Source: Glacieibacterium arshaanense
GTDB taxonomy: Bacteria; Pseudomonadota; Alphaproteobacteria; Sphingomonadales; Sphingomonadaceae
Assembly: GCF_004681125.1 (NCBI RefSeq)
Contig: NZ_SIHO01000001.1
Coordinates: forward strand, 507,149-571,148
Reading direction: 5' to 3'
DNA: 64,000 nt
How positions within the stretch are numbered: the first letter of the stretch is position 1; each line of letters opens with the position of its first letter. The position numbers and the translations under genes were made by a program. Below the pieces are notes generated by a model. It was given only the letters and a program-made list of their open reading frames with translations, had not been told where the DNA came from and ran no database searches. Positions 34,519 to 42,333 of the stretch are shown here, piece by piece.

Positions 34519-35418
34519 ATGGCCAATGTGCCCGCTGTTATCCCCGCGATCGGCCCCGAAGCCGGGCTGAACCGCTACCTTGCCGAAATCCGCAAATTCC
34601 CGCTGCTGGCGCCCGAGCAGGAATACATGCTCGCCAAGCGCTGGGCAGAACATCAGGACCCCGAAGCTGCCGCGAAGATGGTGACGAGCCACCTGCGTCT
34701 GGTCGCCAAAATCGCCATGGGCTACCGTGGCTACGGGCTGCCCGTCGCCGAGCTGATTTCCGAGGGCAACATCGGCTTGATGCAGGGCGTCAAGAAGTTC
34801 GACCCTGAGCGCGGCTTCCGCCTCGCCACCTATGCAATGTGGTGGATCCGCGCCTCGATCCAGGAATACATCCTGCGCTCGTGGAGCCTCGTGAAGATCG
34901 GCACGACTGCCGCGCAGAAGAAGCTGTTCTTCAATCTGCGCCGGCTCAAGGGCAAGATCAACGCGATGGAAGACGGCGACATGCATCATGACGATGTCGC
35001 CAAGATCGCCACGACGCTCGGCGTGTCCGAAGACGAAGTCGTCAACATGAACCGTCGCATGGCGATGGGCGGCGACACCTCGCTCAACGCGCCGATGCGC
35101 GAGGACGGCGACGGTGAGTGGCAGGACTGGCTGACCGATACCGGCCCGATCCAGGACGAAATCGTCGCCGACGCGCAGGAGCGCGACCAGCGCCACGCGC
35201 TGCTCACCGAAGCCATGGACAGCCTCAACGAACGCGAAAAGCACATCCTGACGCAGCGCCGGCTGATCGACGAACCCGAAACGCTCGAGGAACTTTCGCA
35301 ACAGTATAACATCAGCCGCGAACGCGTCCGTCAGATCGAGGTGCGCGCGTTCGAAAAGCTGCAGCGCGCGATGTATAGCCTCGCGGGCGCGCGCAATCAG
35401 TTGCCTGAACTGGCATAG
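34519..35418 (+). CDS. rpoH: RNA polymerase sigma-32 factor
   Basis: A 299-residue heat-shock sigma factor. Region 2 (LRLVAKIAMGYRGYGLP and GLMQGVKKFDPERGFRLATYAMWWIRASIQEYIL, split in two here) and region 4 (EELSQQYNISRERVRQIEVRAFEKL) are complete, with the RpoH-type QKKLFFNLRRLK box between. It directs transcription of chaperones and proteases. ATG 34519 has TAAGGAA upstream. The gene follows rluD by 10 nt and is followed by inverted-repeat element copy 2, which likely ends the transcript. Confidence 0.97.
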   Translation: MANVPAVIPAIGPEAGLNRYLAEIRKFPLLAPEQEYMLAKRWAEHQDPEAAAKMVTSHLRLVAKIAMGYRGYGLPVAELISEGNIGLMQGVKKFDPERGFRLATYAMWWIRASIQEYILRSWSLVKIGTTAAQKKLFFNLRRLKGKINAMEDGDMHHDDVAKIATTLGVSEDEVVNMNRRMAMGGDTSLNAPMREDGDGEWQDWLTDTGPIQDEIVADAQERDQRHALLTEAMDSLNEREKHILTQRRLIDEPETLEELSQQYNISRERVRQIEVRAFEKLQRAMYSLAGARNQLPELA

Positions 35419-35423
35419 GATCT

Positions 35424-35556
35424 AAGAGCCTCCGGCGGGCAGGGCCTTGGCCCTGCATCCGGGTAATGGGTGGGCGCTGCTGTATCCGGCGCTGCTTGCG
35501 GTGCACCGTCCCGATAAGTGGGTGCAGGGCCAAGGCCCTGCCCGCCGGAGGCTCTT
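35424..35556. repeat. Inverted-repeat element, copy 2
   Basis: AAGAGCCTCCGGCGGGCA at the left end pairs with its complement at the right end (about 35539-35556). The arms carry GCAGGGCC-TT-GGCCCTGC (35439-35456) and GCAGGGCC-AA-GGCCCTGC (35524-35541). The middle has CGGTGCACCGTCCC, similar to copy 4. It starts 6 nt after the rpoH stop and ends 40 nt before mtgA. Confidence 0.82.
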
Positions 35557-35595
35557 TACAATTCCCTAGTTGACCTTCGCCGCCACCCCCGCAAC

Positions 35596-36333
35596 ATGGG
35601 TACCAGCTTTGTACCCGGGGGTTCCACTTTGCCAGCAGCGCGCCGCAGCCCGAGCCTGATATCGCGGGTGCTGCGCTTTGTCGCGCGGGCGGTGGTGGTG
35701 CTGGTGGTATTCAGCCTGGTCTGGGCGCTGGCGTATCGCTGGATCAATCCGCCGACGACATTCCTGATGCTGCGCAATGCGGTGCGCGGCGATCATGTCG
35801 AGCAGCATTGGGTCGGGCTGGATCAGATTGCCAAGTCGGTACCGCGCGCGGTCATCGGCGCCGAAGACGCCAATTTCTGCGCGCATAACGGATTCGACTT
35901 TGCCGCGATGGAGGCGGCGATGGCGCGCAACGCCGACGGCAAGAAGTTGCGCGGCGGCTCGACGATATCGCAGCAGACCGCGAAGAACGTATTCCTATGG
36001 CCAGGCCGTTCCTATGTCCGCAAGGGTCTCGAGGCCTGGTTCACCGGCCTGATCGAGCTGATGTGGGGCAAGCCGCGTATCATGGAGGTTTATCTCAACG
36101 TCATCGAGATGGGCCCGGGCATCTTTGGCGTCGAAGCGGCCGCACAACATTACTTCCACACCAACGCGGTCAAGCTGACGCCAGCGCAGGCGGCGCGGCT
36201 CGCCGCCATCCTGCCGCAACCGATCAAGCGTGATGCCGCCGACCCTGGGCGCTACGTCCGCCGTTACGCGCACCGCATCGAAAAGCGCATCCGCATCGTG
36301 CGCAACGAAGGCGTGGATAGTTGCCTGTCGTAG
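35596..36333 (+). CDS. mtgA: Monofunctional peptidoglycan glycosyltransferase
   Basis: A 245-residue GT51 enzyme that polymerises lipid II into glycan strands. One N-terminal membrane anchor (about 27-47) is followed by the catalytic motifs: EDANFCAHNGFD with Glu90, GGSTISQQTAKN, the RKGLEAWFTGLIE helix and YLNVIEMGPGIFGVEAAAQHYF. Length is normal for MtgA. ATG 35596 was chosen because an upstream in-frame start (35518) would begin inside the inverted-repeat element. The element separates it from rpoH, so it probably has its own promoter in the short remaining gap or downstream part of the element. Confidence 0.93.
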   Translation: MGTSFVPGGSTLPAARRSPSLISRVLRFVARAVVVLVVFSLVWALAYRWINPPTTFLMLRNAVRGDHVEQHWVGLDQIAKSVPRAVIGAEDANFCAHNGFDFAAMEAAMARNADGKKLRGGSTISQQTAKNVFLWPGRSYVRKGLEAWFTGLIELMWGKPRIMEVYLNVIEMGPGIFGVEAAAQHYFHTNAVKLTPAQAARLAAILPQPIKRDAADPGRYVRRYAHRIEKRIRIVRNEGVDSCLS

Positions 36334-36348
36334 CGCGGACGGGTTGAC

Positions 36349-36372
36349 TGTGTATTATTCAGACAATACACA
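36349..36372. promoter_or_regulatory. Inverted repeat before the DUF4440 gene
   Basis: TGTGTATT and AATACACA are perfect reverse complements separated by 8 nt (ATTCAGAC). The repeat ends 6 nt before ATG 36379, so it may be an operator overlapping the start region or a small hairpin in the leader. It is AT-rich against the surroundings. Confidence 0.45.
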
Positions 36373-36378
36373 TTTTGC

Positions 36379-36888
36379 ATGATCAAAGCCCTGTTTCTTG
36401 TCGCGTTGCTTGCGGCGCCCGTATTCGCCGGCCCACGCGAAGGCCCGGCGACCGATGCCGCCACCGTCAAGGCGCTTGAGGCGCGCGACGCCGAACTGTT
36501 CGATATCATTTTCAACAGCTGCGACACGGCAAAGCTGCCCGGGCTGATCGCAGACGATTTCGAATTCTACCATGACAAGGACGGGCTGAGTTCAACCAGC
36601 GGCGCGCAGTTCATTGCCGGCATCACCGCGACATGCGCGCGCCAGAGGACCGGTGAGGACTATCGCGCCCGCCGCGAAATCGTCCCCGGCTCGGTGCAGG
36701 TCTATATGCTCAACAACTATGGTGCCATCCAGACCGGACAGCACCGCTTCTACGGCGTTGGCGGCAAGCTCGACGGCAAGTTGATCGAAACCGCGACCTT
36801 CTTCGATGTGTGGAAAAACGAAGCCGGCAGGTGGAAACTGGCGCGGGTGTTCAGCTATGGCCACGCGCTCGATGCGGGGGTGAAGTAG
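36379..36888 (+). CDS. Exported DUF4440/NTF2-like protein
   Basis: A 169-residue protein with a signal peptide (IKALFLVALLAAPVFAGP) and an NTF2-like DUF4440 domain: VKALEARDAELFDIIFNSCDTAKLPGLIADDFEFYHD, then FFDVWKNEAGRWKLARVFSYGH at the end. The gap before it holds TGTGTATTATTCAGACAATACACA-like inverted arms (TGTGTATT at 36349-36356 and AATACACA at 36365-36372), a possible operator. It is convergent with the DDAH-like gene, 10 nt apart. The role is unknown; the fold is used by enzymes and ligand binders alike. Confidence 0.78.
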   Translation: MIKALFLVALLAAPVFAGPREGPATDAATVKALEARDAELFDIIFNSCDTAKLPGLIADDFEFYHDKDGLSSTSGAQFIAGITATCARQRTGEDYRARREIVPGSVQVYMLNNYGAIQTGQHRFYGVGGKLDGKLIETATFFDVWKNEAGRWKLARVFSYGHALDAGVK

Positions 36889-36898
36889 CCCCGAGACG

Positions 36899-37678
36899 CT
36901 ATGCCTGCCAGCGCAGCGACATGCACGACAGGCCGGCGTCTATCTTGCCGATTTCGCGGGTGGCGAGCGGCACCAGCTTGAAACCGCGGGCGGCGAGCTT
37001 GTCGATGGTGCGCGGAAAATGCGCGCCAACCAGCAGCCAGTCGTTGAGACGCAGTGCATTGGCGGCGGCGTCCTCGCCGTCGCCGACGGTGATGCAGTCG
37101 AAGCCGGGGAACATACCCGCTGCCGCCATCGGCGCGGTGACGAGCAGCACGTCTTCATCGATCAGGTTTGCGCCGGTCTTGAGGTGCAACACGCCCGGCG
37201 GCGGCGTGACGATACGCGCCTTCCGGCCGATCTGCGCCAGCGCGCGCGCCAGTGCCGCCGCACCGGTGGCGTCGGTGCGCGCCGACAATCCGATATAGAC
37301 CGCATCGGGTGTCACCATGACGTCGCCGCCATCGGCATGGCCGGCGTCGAGTTCGATGACCTGCGCGAACTGGCGAGCGAGCTCGGTGCGGATTTCGGCG
37401 GCCTCGCCGGCGCGGCTCGGGGCGCCGGGGTTGAGCACGATTGCAGTGTCGCCGAACACTAGCGCCGGGTCCTCGACGAACACCGAATCGGGAAAGGCTT
37501 CGAGCGGCGGCAGCGTGGTCACCTTCAGTCCGGAGTCCGCGAGCGCCACGACATAGGCAGCATGTTCGGCGGCAACGCCAGCAGCGCTGGGGCCGGCATG
37601 ATCGCCGGCGCGCAGCCCGTCGACCACCGAGCGTGCAGGGGTACGGACGATGGCGTTGTTGAAGCTGAAAACCGACAT
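36899..37678 (-). CDS. Dimethylarginine dimethylaminohydrolase-like amidinotransferase-fold enzyme
   Basis: A 259-residue pentein-fold hydrolase. PDSVFVEDPALVFGDTAIVLNPG, the AGHADGGDVMVTPDAVYIGLSARTD region with the catalytic His, and the C-terminal DAGLSCMSLRW with the nucleophilic Cys follow DDAH, which converts methylated arginines to citrulline and methylamines. Arginine deiminase-type chemistry on another guanidino compound is possible. ATG 37678 was preferred over 37702 because the extra residues are not family-like. It is divergent from the TonB receptor across a 260-bp regulatory region. Confidence 0.85.
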   Translation of the reverse strand: MSVFSFNNAIVRTPARSVVDGLRAGDHAGPSAAGVAAEHAAYVVALADSGLKVTTLPPLEAFPDSVFVEDPALVFGDTAIVLNPGAPSRAGEAAEIRTELARQFAQVIELDAGHADGGDVMVTPDAVYIGLSARTDATGAAALARALAQIGRKARIVTPPPGVLHLKTGANLIDEDVLLVTAPMAAAGMFPGFDCITVGDGEDAAANALRLNDWLLVGAHFPRTIDKLAARGFKLVPLATREIGKIDAGLSCMSLRWQA

Positions 37679-37765
37679 ACTGCCTGCGAATTGTTGTTGC
37701 ACGGCTTAACCTTAGCCTAGTTTACCTGCCGTGCCACCCGCCACGGAGCAGGGGTGTGGCGAAAA

Positions 37766-37779
37766 TGCAACCGATTGCA
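37766..37779. promoter_or_regulatory. LacI-type operator before the TonB receptor
   Basis: TGCAA-CCGA-TTGCA is a near-perfect palindrome with one central mismatch. It matches TGCAATCGATTGCA at 49900-49913 in 13 of 14 positions and lies 160 nt before ATG 37940. LacI-family operators typically have such a central CG. Confidence 0.65.
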
Positions 37780-37787
37780 CTGCATTT

Positions 37788-37803
37788 TTGAATACGTATT
37801 CAA
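37788..37803. promoter_or_regulatory. 16-bp perfect palindrome before the TonB receptor
   Basis: TTGAATACGTATTCAA is its own reverse complement and has a central CG, as LacI-family operators do. It differs from the TGCAAyCGATTGCA sites, so it could belong to the second LacI protein of the locus (54826-55851). It lies 8 nt after the first operator. Confidence 0.5.
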
Positions 37804-37841
37804 TCGGCTTGGCTTTGGCGCGGAAAGTCATAATAGCTTCA

Positions 37842-37866
37842 TGCAATCGTTTGAAATTCGAATTTC
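37842..37866. promoter_or_regulatory. Further operator-like palindromes before the TonB receptor
   Basis: TGCAATCGTTTGAA (37842-37855) matches the zwf operator in 12 of 14 positions. It overlaps GAAATTCGAATTTC (37853-37866), a perfect 14-bp palindrome with a central CG. Both lie 74-98 nt before the start codon, close to where a promoter would be. Confidence 0.4.
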
Positions 37867-37939
37867 GGCGAGAGTTTTGGCGTAAACAGGCGGTTTCCGA
37901 CGCGATCAGGACGCGGTGACCGAACTTGGGGAGTGACAC

Positions 37940-40738
37940 ATGATTGATTCAGGCAGCCGTTTTGGCGTGCGCGGTGCTGCGCGTCTTTCGTTGAATGCCA
38001 GCACTGGCGCCATTGCGGCGTCACTGTTGTTCGTGGCGACCAGCCAGGCCGCGTTCGCGCAGGTCGGCACCGACCCTTCGCTTACCCCCAACGTAGAGAC
38101 CGCTTCGAAGAAGGTCGCCGAGGAAAACCCGGACGACATCATCGTCAGTGGCCTGCGCTCGGCCATCGCCGCGTCGATCACCGAAAAGCGCCTGTCGAAC
38201 CAGATCGTTGAATCGATCTCGTCCGAAGACATCGGCAAGCTCCCCGACAACAGCATCGCCGACTCGATCGCCCGCCTCCCCGGCGTCACCGCGCAGCGCG
38301 TCGACGGCCGCTCGCAGGCAGTGTCGATCCGCGGCTTCGGCCCCGACTTTTCGACCACGCTGCTCAACGGCCGCGAACAGACCACCGTCGGCGACAACCG
38401 CGGCGTTGAATATGACCAGTTCCCGTCGGAACTGATCAGCCAGGTCGTCATCTACAAGACGCCGTCGGCGGCACTCGTCGGCGCCGGCATGTCGGGCACC
38501 GTCGACCTGCGCACCATCCGCCCGCTCGAATATGGCAAGCAGGCGATCGCGGTGAACGCGCGCGGCGAATGGCTGTCACTGGGTGCGCTCAATTCGGGCT
38601 CGAAGGACACCGGCTACCGCGTGTCGGGTCTGTATGTCGACCAGTTCATGGATAACACGCTCGGCATCGCCGTCGGTATCGCGCACATGGAATCGCCGAC
38701 GCAGATCGAACGCTTCAACGCCTGGGGCTACCCCAACTATGACGCGACCAACATCATCATCGGCGGTGCCAAGCCGTACGTAACGTCGACCGAGCTCAAG
38801 CGCACCGGCGTCGTCGGCACGCTCGAATACACCCCCAATGACAACTTCACCACCGTCGGCGACGTCTATTGGTCGAAGTTCGACGATTCGCAGATCCTGC
38901 GCGGCATCGAATTCCCGCTGCAGTGGAGCTCCGCCTCACTGGCGCCGGGCTACACCGCCGCCGGTGGCCGCATCACGAGCGGCACCTTCAACGGCGTCAA
39001 GGGTGTTGTGCGTAACGATGCCAACGCCCGCGATGCGACGAACCTCGCGCTCGGCTGGAACGCCAAGTTCCAGAAGGACGGCTGGATGGCGTTCACCGAC
39101 GTCAGCTACAGCCACGTCACGCGCAATGACACCATTCTCGAATCCTACTCGGGCACCGGTCCGGCGGGTTCGGGGCCGTATGACAGCCTTGGCTTCACCA
39201 CCAACAGCAACTCGACGACCAGCTTCAACCCGTCGATCAACTATGCAGACGCCAACCTGATCAAGCTCACCAGCCCGCAGGGCTGGGGCAGTGACGTCAT
39301 CCCGGGCGGCCAGGTCGGTTACGTCAACTACCCGACGATCGACGACGAACTGTTCGCGTGGCGTACAGGCTTCGAACGCGACCTCAACATGGGCTTCCTG
39401 AAGAGCGTCAGCTTCGGCTTCAACTACGCCGACCGTACCAAGTCGCTGACGCAGGACGAATATTTCCTCGGCCTCAAGAACGGCGCGCTCAGCCAGCCAA
39501 TCCCGACCGGCAGCCTGCTGGCACCGACCGAACTCGCCTTCCTCGGCGTGCCCGGCATGGTCAGCTATGACCCGATCGCACTGGTCAATGGCGGCACCTA
39601 CAACCTCGTCCGCAACCCCAACGCCGATGTGTTGACCAAGGGCTGGAGTGTCTCCGAGCAGGTGATGACCGGCTATCTGCAGTTCAACATCGACAGCCAG
39701 ATCGGGGCCAACACGCTCACGGGTAACGTCGGCGTCCAGGTCATCAACACCAACCAGCGTTCGAACGGCGAAGCCGCCAGCGGTACACCGGCGTTCACCT
39801 CGAACAACGTCACCGGCGGCGCCGAGTACACCTACGCTCTGCCGAGCCTCAACCTCGCGCTTCGGACACCTGAACAATTTGTGGCGCGTTTCGGCCTGTC
39901 GAAGCAGATGGCGCGTGCACGCCTCGATCAGATGCGCGCGTCGATCAACTTCAGCTACAACCCGGCGCTGGCCGGTTCGACGGATCCGGAATTCTCGCCG
40001 TGGGGTGGCAGCGGTGGCAACCCGGCGCTGCGCCCGTGGATCGCTAACGCGGTCGACGTTTCGTTCGAAAAATACTTCGGGCCAGTTGCCTATGTTGCGG
40101 TCGCGGGCTTCTACAAGAACCTCGACACATACATCTATGACCAGCAGGTGCTCTACAACTTCACCGGCTTCCCGGTGTCGAGTGGCCCGGCGCCGGTGCT
40201 CAACGTCGGTTATGTCACCATCCCGACCAACGGCAATGGCGGCGAGATGTACGGCGTCGAATTCTCGGGCACGCTGCCGTTCAACAAGTTCGCCAGCGCG
40301 CTTGATGGCTTCGGCCTGCTCGGTAACTTCTCGATCACCGAAAGCAACATCCAGCCCGACCCGAACAACCCGAAGTCGCCGATCCCCGGCCTGTCGAAGT
40401 ACGTCGGCAACGCCACGCTGTACTTCGAAAAGCAGGGCTTCCAGGCACGCGTTTCGGTCAGCTATCGCTCGGAGTTCCTGGGTGAAGTTGCCGGCTTCGG
40501 CAACGCGCGTACCTTCCGCACCGTCGACCCCGAAACGCTGGTCGATGCGCAGATCGGCTATGAGTTCCAGGCGGGCTCGAAGTTCGCCGGTCTGTCGATC
40601 CTGCTGCAGGGCCAGAACCTGTCGAACGAGCCGTTCGTCACCTATCAGGCTGGCGACACGACGCAGGTCATCGACAACCAGAACTTTGGTCGTCGTTTCC
40701 TGTTCGGCATCGGCTACAAGTTCGGCATGAACAAGTAA
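37940..40738 (+). CDS. TonB-dependent outer membrane receptor (maltodextrin-type)
   Basis: A 932-residue outer membrane active transporter. A long signal peptide ends around AAFAQ (residue 46). The TonB box region is DDIIVSGLRSAI. The plug (about 70-185) has SEDIGKLPDNSIADSIARLPGVTAQR and VSIRGFGPDFSTTLLNGR, the hallmark of the sphingomonad/Caulobacter carbohydrate receptors. The remainder is a 22-strand barrel with aromatic strand ends, finishing RRFLFGIGYKFG. With GH13/GH97 enzymes downstream and LacI-type operators upstream it most likely imports maltodextrins. GGGGAG precedes the ATG. A terminator-like hairpin separates it from the operon that follows. Confidence 0.93.
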   Translation: MIDSGSRFGVRGAARLSLNASTGAIAASLLFVATSQAAFAQVGTDPSLTPNVETASKKVAEENPDDIIVSGLRSAIAASITEKRLSNQIVESISSEDIGKLPDNSIADSIARLPGVTAQRVDGRSQAVSIRGFGPDFSTTLLNGREQTTVGDNRGVEYDQFPSELISQVVIYKTPSAALVGAGMSGTVDLRTIRPLEYGKQAIAVNARGEWLSLGALNSGSKDTGYRVSGLYVDQFMDNTLGIAVGIAHMESPTQIERFNAWGYPNYDATNIIIGGAKPYVTSTELKRTGVVGTLEYTPNDNFTTVGDVYWSKFDDSQILRGIEFPLQWSSASLAPGYTAAGGRITSGTFNGVKGVVRNDANARDATNLALGWNAKFQKDGWMAFTDVSYSHVTRNDTILESYSGTGPAGSGPYDSLGFTTNSNSTTSFNPSINYADANLIKLTSPQGWGSDVIPGGQVGYVNYPTIDDELFAWRTGFERDLNMGFLKSVSFGFNYADRTKSLTQDEYFLGLKNGALSQPIPTGSLLAPTELAFLGVPGMVSYDPIALVNGGTYNLVRNPNADVLTKGWSVSEQVMTGYLQFNIDSQIGANTLTGNVGVQVINTNQRSNGEAASGTPAFTSNNVTGGAEYTYALPSLNLALRTPEQFVARFGLSKQMARARLDQMRASINFSYNPALAGSTDPEFSPWGGSGGNPALRPWIANAVDVSFEKYFGPVAYVAVAGFYKNLDTYIYDQQVLYNFTGFPVSSGPAPVLNVGYVTIPTNGNGGEMYGVEFSGTLPFNKFASALDGFGLLGNFSITESNIQPDPNNPKSPIPGLSKYVGNATLYFEKQGFQARVSVSYRSEFLGEVAGFGNARTFRTVDPETLVDAQIGYEFQAGSKFAGLSILLQGQNLSNEPFVTYQAGDTTQVIDNQNFGRRFLFGIGYKFGMNK

Positions 40739-40751
40739 GCATCCCCACTAA

Positions 40752-40786
40752 CGCGTGGCGGTGCCCGGCGCCGCCACGCGCCTTTT
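40752..40786 (+). terminator. Intrinsic terminator or attenuator after the TonB receptor gene
   Basis: CGCGTGGCGG (40752-40761) and CCGCCACGCG (40771-40780) form a perfect 10-bp stem with a 9-nt loop, then CC and TTTT. It lies 14 nt after the receptor stop and 36 nt before the halogenase. It probably allows partial read-through so that the receptor is made in excess of the enzymes. Confidence 0.7.
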
Positions 40787-40821
40787 CTCGGGATGCTGAA
40801 GCCGGGTTGCCGTGAGGGTGC

Positions 40822-42333
40822 ATGACTGACAATCGGCAAAGCGACTTCGTTATCGTCGGCGGTGGCACCGCCGGCTGGATGACCGCGGCTGCACTGGCGC
40901 GTTTCGCGGTCAAGGGTACGCGCATCAGGCTGGTTGAATCGGATGCCATCGGTACCGTCGGCGTCGGCGAGGCGACAATCCCGCAGATCAAGCTGTTCAA
41001 TGCGGCGCTGGGTATCGACGAGGCCGACTTCCTGCGCGCCACGCAAGGCACCTACAAGCTCGGCATCGAATTCGTCGACTGGACGCGACCGGGGCATCGC
41101 TACATGCACGCCTTCGGTCCGGTCGGTCGCGACCTCGGGCTGGTACCGTTCCATCACTATTGGCTGCGCGCCGGAGCAAGCGCCGGGCCGCTGGGGCAAT
41201 ATTCGCTCAACGAAGCCGCGGCGCGTGCCGGGCATTTCGGCAACGCACCTCCAGCCGCCGGCTCGGTCATCCCGCCGCTTGCCTGGGCTTATCATTTCGA
41301 CGCCGGGCTCTACGCCGCCTATTTGCGCAAATTCGCCGAAACACGCGGTGTCGTGCGCCACGAAGGCCGTATCACGCAGGTGCCGCTGCGCGCCGACGAC
41401 GGCCATATCGAGGCAGTGGTGCTCGAAGACTGCACGCGCATCGACGGCGACCTATTCATCGATTGCTCGGGCTTCCGCGGGCTGCTGATCGAGGAAGCGC
41501 TGGGCGCGGGTTATGACGACTGGTCGCATTGGCTGCCGGCCAACCGCGCGCTGGCGGTGCCGTGTGCGCGCGCCAACGGCGAAATCACGCCCTACACGCG
41601 ATCGACGGCGCGCCCGGCCGGCTGGCAATGGCGCATCCCGCTGCAGCATCGCACCGGCAACGGCTATGTCTATGCCAGTGACTTCATCAGCGACGATGAT
41701 GCGGCGGCGACGTTGCTTGCCAATCTCGACGGCAAGGCACTCGCGGAGCCGCGACCGCTGCGCTTCGTGACGGGCAAGCGCCGCAAGCAATGGCACCGCA
41801 ACTGTGTCGCGATCGGGCTAGCGAGCGGGTTTCTCGAACCGCTCGAATCGACCAGCATCCATCTGGTGCAATCGAGCATTTCGCGACTGCTGGCGCTGCT
41901 GCCGGGCAAGGTCATCCACGACGCCGACCGCGACGAATACAACCGCCAGGCCGATTTCGAATTCGAACGCATCCGAGACTTTATCATCCTGCACTATCGC
42001 GCCAATGGCCGAACCGGCGAGCCGCTGTGGGACTATTGCCGCAATATGGGCATCCCCGATACGCTGGCAGCGAAAATCGAGCTGTTTCAGGCCAGCGGGC
42101 GGATTTTCCGCGAGCATGAGGAACTGTTCACCGAAGTTGGCTGGGCGCAGGTGCTGATCGGGCAGGGAGTGCAGGCGGCTGCCTATCACCCGCTCGCCAA
42201 CGCGATTTCGGACGCCGACCTTGGCGACTACCTCGGCAAGCTGCGTACCGTTGCAGCACGCGGTGCGGCCAGCATGCCGGGACACGCGGATTTCATCGCC
42301 GGCTTTTGCCGCGCACCATCGGCGGAGGCATGA
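40822..42333 (+). CDS. Flavin-dependent tryptophan-halogenase-family protein 1
   Basis: A 503-residue FAD-dependent enzyme of the tryptophan halogenase family. The flavin motif is [13 protein letters not shown] near the N-terminus; [11 protein letters not shown] follows; the lysine expected to carry the halogenating species lies in [12 protein letters not shown]; the halogenase motif GWQWRIP (WxWxIP) is intact, and the catalytic Glu fits GFLEPLEST. Such enzymes use reduced FAD, O2 and halide. They often lie beside TonB receptors in Caulobacterales and Sphingomonadales, where the native substrate is not known. Its stop shares ATGA with the exported amylase, so it is co-translated with sugar enzymes. 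Confidence 0.92.
   Translation: MTDNRQSDFVIVGGGTAGWMTAAALARFAVKGTRIRLVESDAIGTVGVGEATIPQIKLFNAALGIDEADFLRATQGTYKLGIEFVDWTRPGHRYMHAFGPVGRDLGLVPFHHYWLRAGASAGPLGQYSLNEAAARAGHFGNAPPAAGSVIPPLAWAYHFDAGLYAAYLRKFAETRGVVRHEGRITQVPLRADDGHIEAVVLEDCTRIDGDLFIDCSGFRGLLIEEALGAGYDDWSHWLPANRALAVPCARANGEITPYTRSTARPAGWQWRIPLQHRTGNGYVYASDFISDDDAAATLLANLDGKALAEPRPLRFVTGKRRKQWHRNCVAIGLASGFLEPLESTSIHLVQSSISRLLALLPGKVIHDADRDEYNRQADFEFERIRDFIILHYRANGRTGEPLWDYCRNMGIPDTLAAKIELFQASGRIFREHEELFTEVGWAQVLIGQGVQAAAYHPLANAISDADLGDYLGKLRTVAARGAASMPGHADFIAGFCRAPSAEA

Noticed and set aside
35518-35595. N-terminal extension of mtgA
   Set aside because: The extra 26 residues are encoded by the right arm of inverted-repeat element copy 2; ATG 35596 gives a normal MtgA.
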